Positions 12,099 to 24,711 are shown, counted from the first letter of the stretch. The stretch is 64,000 bases of DNA from Cytospora piceicola (GCA_023375675.1 JALQBC010000003.1:868001-932000); one strand, 5' to 3'. The notes: a model not told the origin generated them from the sequence alone. A program made the numbers and translations.

Positions 12099-13763
12099 AT
12101 GATGCTAGAAGAGAAGTACGGCACACCTGGACCCACCGCAAGTGTTCTGCCGCCCGTCTGCGACTGGGCGGCGACTCAGTATTTGAGCTGTGCGCTGACC
12201 AAAGTGTGCGCTGCAGATATATCGGCCTGGGGTTGGCCATGACCTCCAGTCTAGCCATCGGTATGGGCGCATTGCTCCTTCTCTATTTCTGCTCTGAAGC
12301 ACTGTGACTGACGTCTTTTTGGCTGCGCAGGCACCAGTTTCGTCATAACCAAAAAGGTAGCTCCACACCTGCACCCTCGAACCCGACATCAAGACTCCAA
12401 CGATCCCGATGGCCCCGATGGCCCAGCAAACGCAATATCGAGAACGGTCAGCTGACAGTGTCCCCACAGGGTCTCAACCAAGCAGGGGAAAGACATGGCT
12501 TCGAAGGAGATGGCTTTATATATCTCAGGAATCCTATGTGGTGGGCCGGAATTTGCACACGTAAGTGCACCGAACCGCTACGAGCCACCGACTCGAACAA
12601 AGATGCTGATCGCAGGAACACAGTTGTCATTGGCGAGATATGTAACTTCGCCGCCTACGCCTTCGCACCGGCCATCCTCGTCACACCTCTCGGTGCATTG
12701 TCTGTGTTGATAGGGGCAGTATTAGGGTCTTATTTCCTCGGTGAAGAGCTAGGGAAATTAGGGAGGCTCGGCAGTGCCATCTGCCTCATTGGCGCAGTCA
12801 TCATCGTGCTCCATGCGCCCCCGGATGAGGATATCGAAACCATCGAGACCATCCTTGCCATGGCGCTGAAGCCTGGTAAGTTGCGGCTGGGCTTATGTCT
12901 CGTACGGCTTTTCATGCTGATTTATGTCCAGGATTCTTGATATACGCCCTTTCAGTGACGGCCTTCTCTGTCTTCATGATCTACAAGATCTCTCCCATCT
13001 ACGGGAAGCATAACCCCCTCGTCTACCTCAGTATCTGCTCCCTCGTGGGATCGGTCTCAGTCATGGCCATCAAGGCTTTCGGCATCGCCCTCAAGTTGAC
13101 CTTCGCTGGCAGAAACCAGTTCAGCCACGCTTCAACCTACGTCTTTATGATCATCACGGGAGTGTGCATTTTGACCCAAATGAACTACTTCAACAAGGCG
13201 CTAAGCCAGTTTCCCACCAACATGTACGTTGCTTATATCCTATTCCCTCTTGTAACCAAGTGTTGACTGACTCTCGCAGCGTCAACCCCCTCTATTACGT
13301 TACTTTCACGACTGCCACCCTTTGCGCCTCTTTCATCCTCTACGGCGGATTCAACACTACCGACCCGATCAACACACTTTCCCTCTTGTGCGGATTTCTC
13401 GTTACTTTCACCGGCGTATACCTTCTCAACCTGTCGCGCGGAGACCCGAACGGCTTCAAGATGGTCTCAGGCCGCGGCGGCGACGACGCCGTGGGCACCG
13501 ACATAATTTCGCAGGTCCAGACGCGCAGGAGCATGGAAGCCCGAAGGAGTCTTGGCGGCGGCCGGGTCAGCGCCGACCGCGAGGGCCTGATGCGTGCATA
13601 CGATTACGATGAGGAAGAGGCAGCCGAGTTTGGGCTGACCGACCTCGCCGACGATAGCGACGAGGGGCGCGGTGGACGGAGGACACGACCAAACGGTGCA
13701 GCCTCGGCTAACGGGAGGCCGAAATCGATGGATATTCAGGCGCCGAGATCTGGCGAGAGATGA
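12099..13763 (+). CDS. NIPA-type magnesium transporter
   Basis: Seven exons: 12099-12115, 12217-12260, 12331-12356, 12470-12560, 12624-12875, 12932-13223 and 13280-13763, giving 401 aa. The product belongs to the NIPA family (DUF803) of multi-pass Mg2+ transporters in the drug/metabolite transporter superfamily. Family blocks appear in order: YIGLGLAMTSSLAIG, SFVITKKGL, VIGEICNFAAYAFAPAILVT, LGALSVLIGAVLGSYFLGE, HAPPDEDIET, SICSLVGSVSVMAIKAFGIA, NYFNKALSQFPTNIVNPLYY and LLCGFLVTFTGVYLLNLSR. Around nine hydrophobic segments are visible. The hydrophilic, acidic C-terminal tail (about 120 residues) is probably cytosolic. The first three exons are tiny (17, 44 and 26 nt), but each junction keeps phase. 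Two ATGs are adjacent at the start; the first was taken. Confidence 0.95.
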
Positions 13764-14880
13764 GGAAAAGGATAATACCCAGTTTGAAGGGGGATGCTGG
13801 GTTCGAAATTGTATTATCCAATCTTCATGGCGTCGCAGTTTTGCATCTTCAATGTACCGTACTTGGACGTCCTTTGCTGTACTCCGCCCTGTAATACTAC
13901 ACACAACCCTCACGCTTGGCCGCTGTCCTTTTCCCGCCGCGACAGAAGACGAACCCATTTCCCACGGCCCCATTGACACTACAATATCCGGTTATTAGCC
14001 GGTCGACATTGAGAGCCGGTGGAGTAAGGCACCACCCACGAGACATGTATGTATAGACGATCTTGGGAGGGAGGTTTCTAAAGGCATATGGGGGTGGTTG
14101 GGTCGGTGAAAGGGGACAGCTGGCGTTCTGGAAACCGAAGGTATGTCTTCTTGCGACCTGTTCGGCTGGGTCTTTTTCTTGTACTTGTGTACACTGGCAA
14201 AGATGTGACAACATGGGATAGATACCTCCACTCGGAGGTACGGTTCTTGTTCATTTTGGCGACTGGAGTCGGGAAAGGGTTATTAGCAACACATCATATT
14301 CGGCAGCGACAACGGCCTGGATTGCCCGTTGTATAAGTTCTTTATACAAACATTAGTTTAATTCAGGAATTGTACGTCGCAGGTCGAGATACCAACATCA
14401 GTCAGGTATTGGTGCACCAGGTAGGGAATATCTGTATGTTCGAGGGGCAGGAGAAAAGGCGCGAGATATGTCCACTGGAGGAGAGCCTAATCTAAAAAGG
14501 ACCAAGTCCATGAATTGGCCTGTAGGAATAAAGCTAGCAAATCAACATCCACTGTCATAACGGGTCGGCATATTACTATGTATTGGTTTTAGAATGTTGT
14601 TTAAATCCTACCTATAAGTGGCAGAAAGGCTCAGCCGGCGACAGCCGACAACCAGCTGGTGGTAGTACAGAAAGGCCTCCGGGAGGTTGACGTCAGGTCT
14701 TTTCCTGGCAGCAATAACCTTGCTCAACTTTTACGACGCGGTACCTCCTTGTCACAGCTAAACTGCATTTGGGTGGGAAATACATACATATCTCATTGTC
14801 TTCCGCAATACAACAAATTTATTATCACTTCCTCTGCATACTACATACAGAAAAACCCAATCAGAGTGAGATACTCAAAA
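13764..14880. other. Spacer between the NIPA and DUF4112 genes
   Basis: No supportable gene is seen. Open frames are short and unconserved. The part just before 14881 is A/C-rich with CATACATA runs, as expected of a fungal 5' leader. Confidence 0.5.
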
Positions 14881-15747
14881 ATGGCTTTCCTCGCAAAGTT
14901 CGCAGCCAACAAATATGTCGGCGATAAGCTGGAGGACCAATTCGGACCGGAGGTATGCATCTCATAACGCCCCGGTCATCTCACCACGAGTCACCTGGGC
15001 AAACAAGATACACACGGGGACAACCACTAACGACATCCCACTTAGAACCCTAGATACCACGTCCTAATCAACGAGGATGGCCGCCGCAAGAAGATCAAGA
15101 AGCAGCCGCCCCCAGGCCTGGATGACCAAGACGAGCGGGTCCTCCAGACGGTCCGCAAGAAGGCCTGGCGCTACGAGTGGTGGGTAGACTGCCACTGCTG
15201 CTGCGGCCTGCACGTGCAGTTCGGGTCCGCCACCCTCTGGGGCCTAATACCCTTCCTCGGTGACCTGGTGTCCCTCGCCAACGCCGTCTCGCTGATCCGC
15301 GCGGCGCGCAGGGTCGGTGGCGGCCTGCCGGCGGCGGTGCTGGTGCCGATGCTGGCGTGGGCGCTGGCCGACTTCGTCATCAAGCTGGTGCCCTTCGTGG
15401 GCGACGTCCTGACGGCCATCATCAAGCCCAACACGCGGAACTGCCAGAGGCTGGAGGCGTTCCTGCGCAGGCGGGGCGAGAAGAACCTGAGGGGCGCCGC
15501 CACGAGGGGCCGCGGCGTGGTGCCCGTCGACGACGCGCCGCTGGTGGTGGCGGCCCAGCCTGGGCTGCAGAGCGGGATGAGCCCCGGCGCCGCCTACGGG
15601 ACCGTCTCGTCTGGCCCTGGTGCTGCGCCTGGCCGGTCTGCCGTGAGGGAGAGGGGCCCCCGGAGCGGGAGCCGTCACCTGTTGCCGTTTTGGAGGAGGA
15701 ATGAGGATACTGACAGTGAAGGGGAGGAGGATGAGGCTAGGCGATGA
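14881..15747 (+). CDS. DUF4112-domain protein
   Basis: Two exons, 14881-14952 and 15046-15747, giving 257 aa. The intron of 93 bp has GTATGC, a CACTAACG branch and CTTAG. The opening MAFLAKFAANKYVGDKLEDQ and the core region with LIPFLGDLVSLANAVSLIRAARR and FVIKLVPFVGDVLTAIIKPN match the small DUF4112 family found in fungi and bacteria. The function is unknown. The core is hydrophobic, with two likely membrane-associated helices at about residues 85-110 and 120-150. A Cys-rich patch (DCHCCCG) sits just before them. The C-terminal 90 residues are disordered and basic, then acidic. The second exon is strongly GC-rich at third codon positions, unlike the spacer around it, which supports coding. 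Confidence 0.9.
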
Positions 15748-16609
15748 ATGGTGACGGGGTAGGGAAGTAGTGGTGAGAATGTTGGTGAGCAGGTCGGGTT
15801 TCCTCATTTATGAACTTACTGGAAGAGTCAAAGTGTCAACTGGGAAGACGGTGTTTGGCAAAAAGGAAGGATTTGTTTCATTACGGCCGGCGTTGTAGTG
15901 TTGAGCGGACGAGCCGCTTGAGATCATGGAGGAAACGAAACGAACGGAACAGCACAGCTTGGCTTTACCGTAGATGATGCTGGGAGTAGGGTATTCAACA
16001 GGTGGATTTGCTGCACATAATGGAGCAGGACTCCGCTGCGCAGCATTGGCGGAGCGACGGAGTTGGGGCAAGCGGCGTACATGGGAGGTGTTCGTATTGG
16101 AACAATAGCCTACAAAACCACATGCAAGACAGCCTTAGATGCTACAAGCCTTGGGTGATACAGATGAGACCGGAATATCACACTGACAATACGACATTGA
16201 GGGCTGTGATGTTCGTTCTGTCGTTTCATCGTTGCTCTTTCGATTTTCCATTTTGCGGCCTGAGTGGCTAAACTACAAAACAGAAGCCTGCAACATTCCC
16301 TGTCCCTAATCCAGCAAAAATGCATGTCAATTACGCCGAGCCCTGATGTTTTGTGTGATAGAGAACCCTCCCTCCAATCCTCTCCTTCGATTCTCCATTC
16401 AGAGTCCGCCTAAACCACTGGCATGCTACCAATGGTAGCCGAATCCACCAAGAGTACTCCCGCCGTGAGGAGCACCGACAGGACTTCCGCCGTTGGCAGA
16501 ATCGAAGGAACAAGCAGGACTCGTGGAGAATGAGGACCACTTAATAAGTCATCCGCACGATCTCGAAGCTGAAGGGATGGGTGATGTGCGTGTCTCGCCG
16601 TGGAACCGC
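15748..16609. other. Convergent spacer between the DUF4112 gene and RPS3
   Basis: This region holds the 3' ends of two convergent genes. I see no additional gene. A long plus-strand open frame beginning near 16493 belongs to the antisense of RPS3 and was not accepted. Confidence 0.5.
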
Positions 16610-17619
16610 TTATTGCTCCGCAGCAGGCTCAGCAGCACCCTCTGCCTGCTCCTCCTGAGCACGAGCAGCCTCAACCGCGGCCTGAGCCTGGGCGGCCTTG
16701 GCACCGTAGTCCTGGCTGATGGGCTGGACAACGGGGGTCTCCTCCTTGGGGTCAAGGATGGTGACGGCGTCAGGCAGAGACTTCTGGGGACCAGCCTTGC
16801 CCTCGGGGTCGGAGCCACGCATGATCTTGACCTTGATTCCCAAGACACCCTGGCGGAGCAGGACGTGACGGGTGGCGGAGTCGATGAACTCCTTGGCGGG
16901 CTGACCAGAGTGGATCATGAAGCCGTCGGTGAACTTCATGGACTTGGCACGGGCAGCACGGAGCTTTCCGGAGACGACGACCTCGCAACCCTTGGCGCCG
17001 GACTCCATGATGAAGCGCAGGACACCGTAGCAGGCACGACGGACAGCGAGACCGTTGAGCAGCTTGTAGCGGAGGGACTCGCACTGGGCGACAGCGGAGA
17101 GACCACGGTTCTGGACCTTGGCGGCGTAGAGGGAAACGCTGTTCTCGGGGAACTTGAAGCGCTTCTGGATGAGGGAGGTGAGCTCACGGATGCGGCGACC
17201 CTGCTCTCCGAGAACCTCCTGGGTGTGGGTGGCGCGGATGATGATGTCGGTGACGGTAGGGGTGACGCGGACCTCAACGCCGGAGTATCCCTCCTCAGCG
17301 AGCTCGCGCTGGAAGAACTCGTTCAGCTCGGCGTAGAAGACACCGTCGGCGACGAACTTTCTCCTCTTGGAGCTGTATTTGAAACGCAATCGTCAGTCAA
17401 CGGTGCCCTTCCTGGAGTGATCTCAGATGCAAAGTGTCTTCTCAGAATATGCCAGGCTCCTCCCATGTGTTTCCCATGCGCTCGTTTCCATCGCGAAACC
17501 GTCTTTTCTCTTCGAGTTTGTTGGTCCTCCTTTTCACTGGCATATGCTGTCTCGCACCGACTCGACCTGGCCTCTAAATGACGGGTTCCAACTCACATCT
17601 GGGTTCCTGGGACCGCCAT
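16610..17619 (-). CDS. RPS3: 40S ribosomal protein uS3
   Basis: Two exons on the minus strand, 17597-17619 and 16610-17372, giving 261 aa. The start reads [20 protein letters not shown], the normal start of eukaryotic uS3. Its first seven codons plus two bases lie in exon 1. The type-II KH domain with the GEQG loop (GxxG) follows at about residues 65-72, then the conserved [20 protein letters not shown] and [20 protein letters not shown] blocks. The Ala/Glu-rich tail is typical of fungal forms. The protein is part of the mRNA entry site of the 40S subunit. The 224-bp intron (GTGAGT...TACAG) is far longer than the other introns in this window, as is common for introns near the start of fungal ribosomal-protein genes. 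The gene is divergent from YMR1. Confidence 0.98.
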
Positions 17620-18420
17620 TTTGATTCAATTGCTTGATGATCGATTGACCGTGGGAAAATAGGCGGGTTGGGCGAGGTTGGTCTTGATTAGAGCTTCCAA
17701 GGAAGGCAGTTGTCGTCGCTGTCGGGTGTCGGATGGCCGTTTTGGTTGGAGAAGCCAAAACGAAATTTTGGTGGGGAGAAGGTTGCCCTACTGAAAAAGA
17801 TTAGCTAATCGATGCACAGACCACCTCACGACTTCAAAATCACTAGCGCCATAAATTCTGATAGTGGCTCTAAGCCCGTCGGCCTGTGTTTATACTGAAA
17901 TAGGCTTGGTGGGTCAGCATGTCCTGGAGGGTCAAAAGCCCAAGGTGCCTGTGCCCCCTGTCACTCAGTTCTAAGCCAGCACTTGAGACCCCTGTCGTTT
18001 ACTCAAGGGCCCCACCTTGTAAGCTACGTCTAGCAGCGGTCGCTCACATGCTCGACTGCCATGCCACTCTGACAGCCAGACGAAGACACCTCTGACCTGG
18101 CAGCTGTAACTGGCATCTTTTGGCAGTGACACACGGCAACAATTGCTGCTTCTCATTCTGTGACCACTGCAGTTATTTACCTAGACAGTTCTGTGCAGCG
18201 CTTCCCAGCTGTCCAGAGCTTCCAGCTGAGCCGACGAACCTTCTCTCTTCCATCTATTAATCGCCGTCGTCGCGATACAGGTTCATGCTCGTCGACATCA
18301 CACCATCAATACCCCATAACATACCAACACCCATACTTCAAGAGTATTCTGAGTTCCAGGCACCATATTTGACGCCAGTATTCCCAGAATATCCATAGGC
18401 TCCATGGGCCTCTATCCAAC
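17620..18420. promoter_or_regulatory. Divergent promoter region of RPS3 and YMR1
   Basis: About 800 bp lie between two start codons facing apart. The region must hold a strong promoter for the ribosomal protein gene and a leader for YMR1. The right end (18230-18400) is CA-rich with many CATC/CACC runs. I could not assign a specific factor site with confidence and see no other gene. Confidence 0.55.
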
Positions 18421-20858
18421 ATGGTGGAAATTCGACAGGTGAGTCAACTCGACTTCAAAGCGCGTTAAGTCGCGTCGTCTTCCTTCTTACCCTCTGCTGA
18501 CCGCAGGGACCTCAGACCATAGAGAATGTGACTGCGGTCGCGCGAGGCGAAACCACCAGAGGTTGCCTCAGACTTACCGACTTCCACATCGTCTTCACCG
18601 CTCCTCCCTTGATAGACGAATCGACCGGCAAGGAGCGCCCACGAGAATCATGGGTCGCATACCCTATGGTCGCCTCCTGCGAGTTCCGCCCAACACCTCA
18701 GGGAACGGGCAGGGACTCCAGCCTACGCCTTCGCGGCCGCGACTTCTACTTCGTCATGTTCCACCTGGAAGATACCAAGGCTGCCCAAGACGCGTTTAAC
18801 TTTATACGAAACCGCACGTGTCGACTTGGAAACATAGACAAGCTGCATGCTTTCAACTATCATGCTCCTAAGCCCGAGCGTGCTATCAAAGGCTGGGAAC
18901 TATACGATGCAAAGACTGAGTTTCGACGTCAGGGTATCAACGAGAAGCTACATGACAAGGGTTGGAGAATCACCCATATGAACAAGGACTACAGCTTCTC
19001 TCCGACCTACCCATCCGTGCTGGTAGTCCCCACCAAGATCTCAGACCATACCCTGAGATATGCTTCCAATCATCGTACAAGATCTCGTATTCCTACTTTG
19101 ACTTACCTGCACCCAGTCAATAACTGCTCCATCACTCGAAGCTCCCAGCCTAGGGTCGGCATCACGGGAAATCGCAGTCCTCAAGATGAGGCGCTTGTTG
19201 CGGCGTGTTTCTCCAATCCATACCACCAAGAGGCGGCGCCTTCTTTGAGCCCAGAGACGAGCCCATCGACCACCCAGCAGGACTTGTCGGACAGGTCTGA
19301 TCTCGAATCATCTGATCCAGATCGAACCGAGCCCGAGATTCTGTCCCCGGGGGATGCATTTTTCGATGACAATGGCAAGAGGATGATATTTGGCGCACAG
19401 CAGCATAATCTGATTATTGATGCAAGACCAGCCATCAACTCCATGGCTATGCAAGTGGTGGGCAAAGGCTCCGAGAATATGGAGTACTACAAGTTTGCAT
19501 CAAAGGCATATCTCAATATCCAAAATATCCACGTCATGAGAAACAGCCTTAATAAGGTCATCAGTGCCATCAAGGATGGAGATGTCTCGAACGGACCGCC
19601 CAACCAAGAAATGCTGGCCAAGAGTGACTGGCTGAAGCACATCACGGGGATCTTGGATGGTTCTGCCTTGATAGCCAGGCAAGTTGGTATCCAGCATTCA
19701 CATGTTCTAATCCACTGCTCTGATGGCTGGGACCGCACCAGCCAGCTGAGCGCATTGTCACAGATCATGCTTGACCCCTACTACCGCACGCTTGACGGGT
19801 TCATAGTATTGATCGAGAAAGACTGGCTTTCTTTTGGCCACATGTTTCACCAGCGGTCTGGATTCTTGGGCCATGAGAAATGGTTCGTGACCCAGAATGA
19901 TGCAATGGCTGGGGCACGGATAGAGCCTGGAGAAAGCGACGGCCGTGGCGAGGTTGTCGAGAAGGCGATGGAAAATGCTAAGCGTTTCTTCAAGCATGCC
20001 TTGAGTGCGGACAAGGAAAGAGAGGACTCAGACCCTGAAAACCTCAACCCCGCCGCGGCAGCGGCCGTTGAGCAGGAGTCTTCGCCGGTCATCGAAGACC
20101 AGGCAACTCGGGAAAAGGAAATTAGCCCTGTCTTCCACCAGTACCTCGACGCCGTGTACCAATTGCACCGACAATATCCTTCGCGTTTCGAGTTCAATGA
20201 GCGCTTTATCCGCCGTCTGCTTTACCACCTGTATTCATGTCAGTACGGCACGTTCCTCCTGAACAACGAAAAGCAGAGGAAGGATGCCGGCCTACACGAG
20301 CGGACGTCATCTGTGTGGGACTACTTCCTGTCCCGTCGGGAGATGTTCACCAACCCCAACTATGACCCCGAGGTAGATGACCACATCAGGGGCAAAGAGC
20401 GCCTCATTTTCCCTCGTATTAACGATGTGCGCTGGTGGCACCAGTTGTTTAACAGGACGGACAAGGAGATGAACGGCTCTCTTGATGCTGCTGCTGCTGC
20501 TGCGGATCGAGTCGCCAAGGCTGTTCAGTCAGCCACCACAACTCCACAACGTAACAGCAGCGCTCCAAACAGTGCCGCTGGGTCTCCCCATCAGCCAGCC
20601 AGTCCGCAGCCGGGCATCACCACCTCTAACACATTCGGTGAAACGGTTCTGGCCGGGGTGGAGGTCCCTCGAGGAGCTGAGCTCCACAACAATGGAGACA
20701 ACACTGGTGGCGCTATCAGCAACCTCACCAAGGGTATATCGGGTATTGGTCTTGGAGGCCTTGGTAACAAACTCGGCGCGGGCACCAGCACCGCTACCGT
20801 TCCAACACGCGAGCAGGAGATGACAACGATGGGCGTGGAGCAGAGGGTTGCGCAATAG
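18421..20858 (+). CDS. YMR1: Myotubularin-family phosphoinositide 3-phosphatase
   Basis: Two exons, 18421-18438 and 18507-20858, giving 789 aa. The first exon encodes only MVEIRQ, followed by GTGAGT and a CTGACCGCAG acceptor. The N-terminal 110 residues are a GRAM/PH-like domain (ENVTAVARGETTRGCLRLTD). The phosphatase domain carries the CX5R motif CSDGWDRT with Cys410 and Arg416, embedded in VLIHCSDGWDRTSQLSALSQ. Downstream come KDWLSFGHMFHQR and the C-terminal WDYFLSRREMF block. The enzyme removes the 3-phosphate from PtdIns3P (and PtdIns(3,5)P2) on endosomal and vacuolar membranes. The tail after about residue 670 is Ala/Ser/Gly-rich and disordered. The TAG stop at 20856-20858 is followed in the same phase by another 225 sense codons; see the separate entry. 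Confidence 0.95.
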
Positions 20859-21536
20859 GACGGCTCGACTTCCGAAAACTTCACATCGAACAGCTTGGTA
20901 TTTTCCCCACACCAACAATGGGGAGAAAAAGCACGCGTGAACCTTGGAGCATCCTTAGACAGAGGCGACGAACCCCAGCCCGACCATCCAGTTGAAGGGC
21001 CTAGCCCGTTGCCTGAAGAATCATTTCTCGTCGTTGAGCACGATGAAGCCAATCGTGTGTTCAAATCGCCACGGCCTTCTGTAACATTGTCGGAGATTCA
21101 GCGGCGCGAAGTGAGAAAAGGCTTGTCTCAGTGTGGTGACGCGTATGAGGATGAAGCCTTGTGGCTAGACGACGACCTTGAAACCACTCCAGGTGATGTT
21201 TTTGATGGATGTGGCGACCAGGACAAGGTGGTCGTTAGGGGTGGAGGCTCTGGAACCAATCCTTGGGACGAACTTTGGATAGCACAAGGACTTGATGTCG
21301 GGGCGGAGTCATGTGTCTTCGATCAGAGCACGGCCGAAGCGCAGAATGCATGGGAAGAAGCTGCGTTGATGAAGCACGACGACGAGGAGTGGAATGATCT
21401 GGAAGACACTGATGTCGAGATGCCCAATACCAACACGATGAAGAGGTTTGAGGAGGTCGGAAGGTGGGAGGATGAAGAAGACCTGATGTGTTCAGAGTCA
21501 GAGGGGTGGAGCGAAAAGTCTACTGACGATGAGTGA
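20859..21536 (+). other. In-frame open continuation behind the YMR1 stop codon
   Basis: Directly after the YMR1 TAG the same reading phase stays open for 225 codons to a TGA at 21534. The translated sequence is acidic and looks coding, with blocks such as EESFLVVEHDEANRVFKSP, VTLSEIQRREVRKGLSQCG and GTNPWDELWIAQG. The first in-frame ATG is only at 21369, so an independent protein could not start before the last 55 codons. The frame could be a C-terminal extension of YMR1 reached by stop readthrough. Alternatively an intron removes the TAG, for example from GTATAT at 20734 or GTAACA at 20764 to CTTAG at 20958, both multiples of three. It could also be chance. The CAA TAG GAC context is not the strong readthrough context known from yeast. 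Confidence 0.45.
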
Positions 21537-22164
21537 AATGGTGGAAGATCTCTGGGAGTCGTCCCTACTTTTACAGGGGGTGCTGGAAAGTTTACCAAGA
21601 CGGTATCGCACACATCGTGATACCTTGCATAGCAAAATCATTTTGGAGGGTAAAGCGTTGTGGAATTTTGCAGAAACGGAGTCAGGCTGGTGGACGGAGT
21701 CGGTGATAGAACAAGATTCGAGGCAGATGCTATTACGAAGTTGGGCGTCGAGGTCTGGATAGCGAGCAGGGTGGAATTATCTTTGTAGTTCATACTATGT
21801 ATCTATGAATGAACTCGCCGCATTGCGTTGACAACATGGTCTGATGAAAACTTGGTCTTATGGATGCTGATCTGTGACATGTCTCTTGCAAGAGAAGGTA
21901 TCTATCTATATGCTTTGATGGCATATTCAAGTTGGTGGCCCGCCGCCCCTATTCCTGTCCATCCTGTCCATCCTCTGTCACGGCAGTCGCACTGTACTAC
22001 ACACTGTATGTGCACACCTAGGTAGGTAGCTCAAACGCGCCTGCCGTGCCAGCTCAAACTTCACCAACAGAGTAAAGATCCACCTCACGCGCTGTCTGAT
22101 CTCTGATTGACCTCTGTGACAATCATGAAGCCGGCAAGATTGAGATACCCTCGGTACCAGAGCA
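21537..22164. other. Spacer before APC4
   Basis: No supportable gene. One CACACCTAGGTAGGTAGCT copy of the recurrent palindromic motif lies near 22012-22030. The end of the spacer is the APC4 leader. Confidence 0.5.
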
Positions 22165-24711
22165 ATGTCGGCTGAACCATTACGGCTGAGCCTGTTCAGC
22201 CAGAGCAGCTTTCCAGTTCCAGTATCGCCAGAGCTGCTAGCGAGTTCACCCACGCTGAACCTCGCGGCAACCGTCACCAATGCCAACACTCTGTCCATTC
22301 GACGTGCCCAGGGCGAACTTGTCTCTAGCAGCACCGAACGTGGGCTTGAGATCCAGGCTTTGTGCTGGAAAGCAGACGGTGAGTCGTCTTGTTTTTGTTT
22401 CCAAAACACCTTCTTTGCAACACCTTGTCAAGGGCTAAGCAGCTAATAAACGTGCAGGTCAATTTCTGGCGGTAGCATGGAACGACGGCACTGTGCGGCT
22501 CGTAGGTGTGGAAAACGGCAAGGTTGTGCACCGCATCAGTGTCACCCAGCAGAGAGCAGACTCGGATGCGGTCCCGGAGCCCATCACCCATATCGCCTGG
22601 GCCCGAAACCTCACGGGCCGGCGCCACTTCGGGAGGGACGACAATGACATCGCCTCCAGGCTAAAGAGCCTGGGCCTGTCCTCCTCCGCGGACGGCTTCG
22701 GCCTGGACGACGCGGAAGGCAAGAGGAACGAGCTCGTGGATCTCCCACACGCCTTGACCTTCCTCGAGATCGACTCCTCGCTGCCCAGGCTTAGCCCGCT
22801 GCCGGTATCAGGAGGAACTGGCCATGATATGTTTGTCTTTTCGACCACGGCATCACTGGAGTCCATGTTTGCCCCCTTGAAGCCCGAGGACAATGATGTG
22901 GTAGATGTCACGGTCGTCGGGTCTCGCGACGGCAGTCTCCATCTGAGCATCTACGATTCCTTCCCAATCGGGAGCTTCAAGGTCCCCATCAAACAGGACC
23001 CGAGCCCGGGATCAAGCCAACTGGCTGGCGACTTTGAGCTTTGTCTTCATGCTTCTCACCCGGAGGTGTCTACCCACTCCCTGCTGTTGCGAATGGCCGG
23101 CGAGGAGAAGGCGGACTTCATGTATCTTGTCCCCATGGATCTGAGATTTGTTTCGTACTCCCCTGTCAACTTGTCTCTGCTAGCCTCGAAGACGACTACC
23201 TTGCAGAAGCTGCTGCGGTATGTGAAGCAAACTCAGATACACATCATTAACGAGTGGTCGTCGACTCGAGAGTTGCCCTCGCGCTTTTTGTCGTTCATTC
23301 AAGAGGATCTCCAGCAGATGGGTTCAGGGCCTACGAGTATTGTCCAAGCTCTTTACCATACTGTCCTCACTGGTCATGTACACAGGCCGGTTAAAGAGTG
23401 GCTGGTCGACACTGTTGCTGAACGAGTAAGTCAATATTCATGCCTATTTTCTTAGCAAATCTGACTCCAGGAATCCAGGGGCACAAACGCTGGGAGAAAG
23501 CCGTTATACCGGGCCTCGAGAACCTGCGTAACCTCATACACCAAAACATGCTTCCTGCCATTGAGCGCTGCACGCTCATTCTCAGCCGTCTTTCCGGGAT
23601 TGCCAAATTCCAAGAGGAAGAAGATCATATTGGCTTCACTAACGCTGAGATCACACGCTTGGTGGACATCCTTTCCGCCTTCAGCCTCATTTGCCACAAG
23701 GTGTTGCTCATCGTCATGGAAGAGCTAGAGCTCTTCCGGATGTTCTCTTCCTGGCTGCGCATCACCATTGATCGTGTATCCTCGAGCACCGTGTCGGAAG
23801 AAATTATGGAAAAAGAAGCTCTTCTGGATCCGGCCAAGATACTACGGTATATCGAGAAATACCTGGTCAGCAGCCCCATGGCTCTCTACTTCGCCAAGGT
23901 GCCACAGGAGACGTGGAATGAGGGCTGGGAGCGCGTGCAGGAGAGCTCAGCGATTCTGGGTGAGGTGGACGAGCAGCTCAAGCTTGAGCAGGCTGAAAAG
24001 CCGTTCATGAGAGCCCTGCCGAATATGGCATTCCTGGTCGAGCTCCTCACCGCAAAGGCCGGGGACGTCTTCCAAAACATTGCCGAGGCGGAGAAGCGCA
24101 GTGTCCGGTTTGGTCAGGCGGTGAAGATCGAGCTGGCGCCTGACGGCTCCGCTCCGGAGTCATTTGCCTTGGTCGACGTGAAGATGTGCTCCGTCCCCAA
24201 GCCAAACGGCGTCCACGGCATCACATACACTGCCGTCGTCTCTGAGGGGCATCCTTTCGACATTGGAATTTTTGAGACCAAGATCGAGATTATCAACGGT
24301 ATAAGCAGCGCTCCTTCCACGGCGTTATATTCCAGCGCACGTCTGGATCCCGACACCGATAGTCGTGTCATCGATATCAAGTTCCTAGACGAGGAGGTCC
24401 TCTTAGCTCTATGCTGTTCTGACGGGAAACAGCCCCATCTCCTGCGAATACTCTTCCGGCCGCAGAATCCCCGCTACCAACCGACCCAATCCGGCATCGC
24501 CTCGTTGACACAAGATGCGCCGTCGTCGTCGGTGCGACGGATGGAGTTCACCGAGGATCTCACCTCTTTCGCCCCCGTCAGGATGGAGGTTATGGAGGCC
24601 AATGGTTCCAGGGGAGGTGTCCCTGCCCGGGTGTGTCTGCTAGGAAGTGGGGGTGTTGGTTACAAGGTGTTTGCGCTGCCGGAATCCGGTGGGCGACTGG
24701 AGGCGGCCTAG
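22165..24711 (+). CDS. APC4: Anaphase-promoting complex subunit 4
   Basis: Three exons, 22165-22378, 22458-23425 and 23479-24711, giving 804 aa, within the usual range of the family. The N-terminal part is an Apc4-type WD40 propeller (LNLAATVTNANTLSIRR, then LCWKADGQFLAVAWNDGTVRLV across the first splice junction). The Apc4 long helical domain covers about residues 290-530, with GHKRWEKAVIPGLENLRNLI just after the second intron. The C-terminal part returns to beta-rich sequence, consistent with the last propeller blades. APC4 is a scaffold of the APC/C ubiquitin ligase, bridging the catalytic and TPR arms in the nucleus. The intron at 23426-23478 has GTAAGT, a CTGAC branch and CCAG. The splice to GAA CGA GGG CAC restores the conserved ERGHKRW reading. 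Confidence 0.95.

Noticed and set aside
11558..12307. 249-codon plus-strand frame before and across NIPA exons 1-2
   Set aside because: No conserved motif, Ser/His/Arg-rich translation of CA- and CT-rich leader, and it conflicts in phase with the well-supported NIPA exons.
16493..17581. 362-codon plus-strand open frame
   Set aside because: It is antisense to RPS3, whose protein is unmistakable. Strong codon bias of a ribosomal-protein gene often leaves the opposite strand open.
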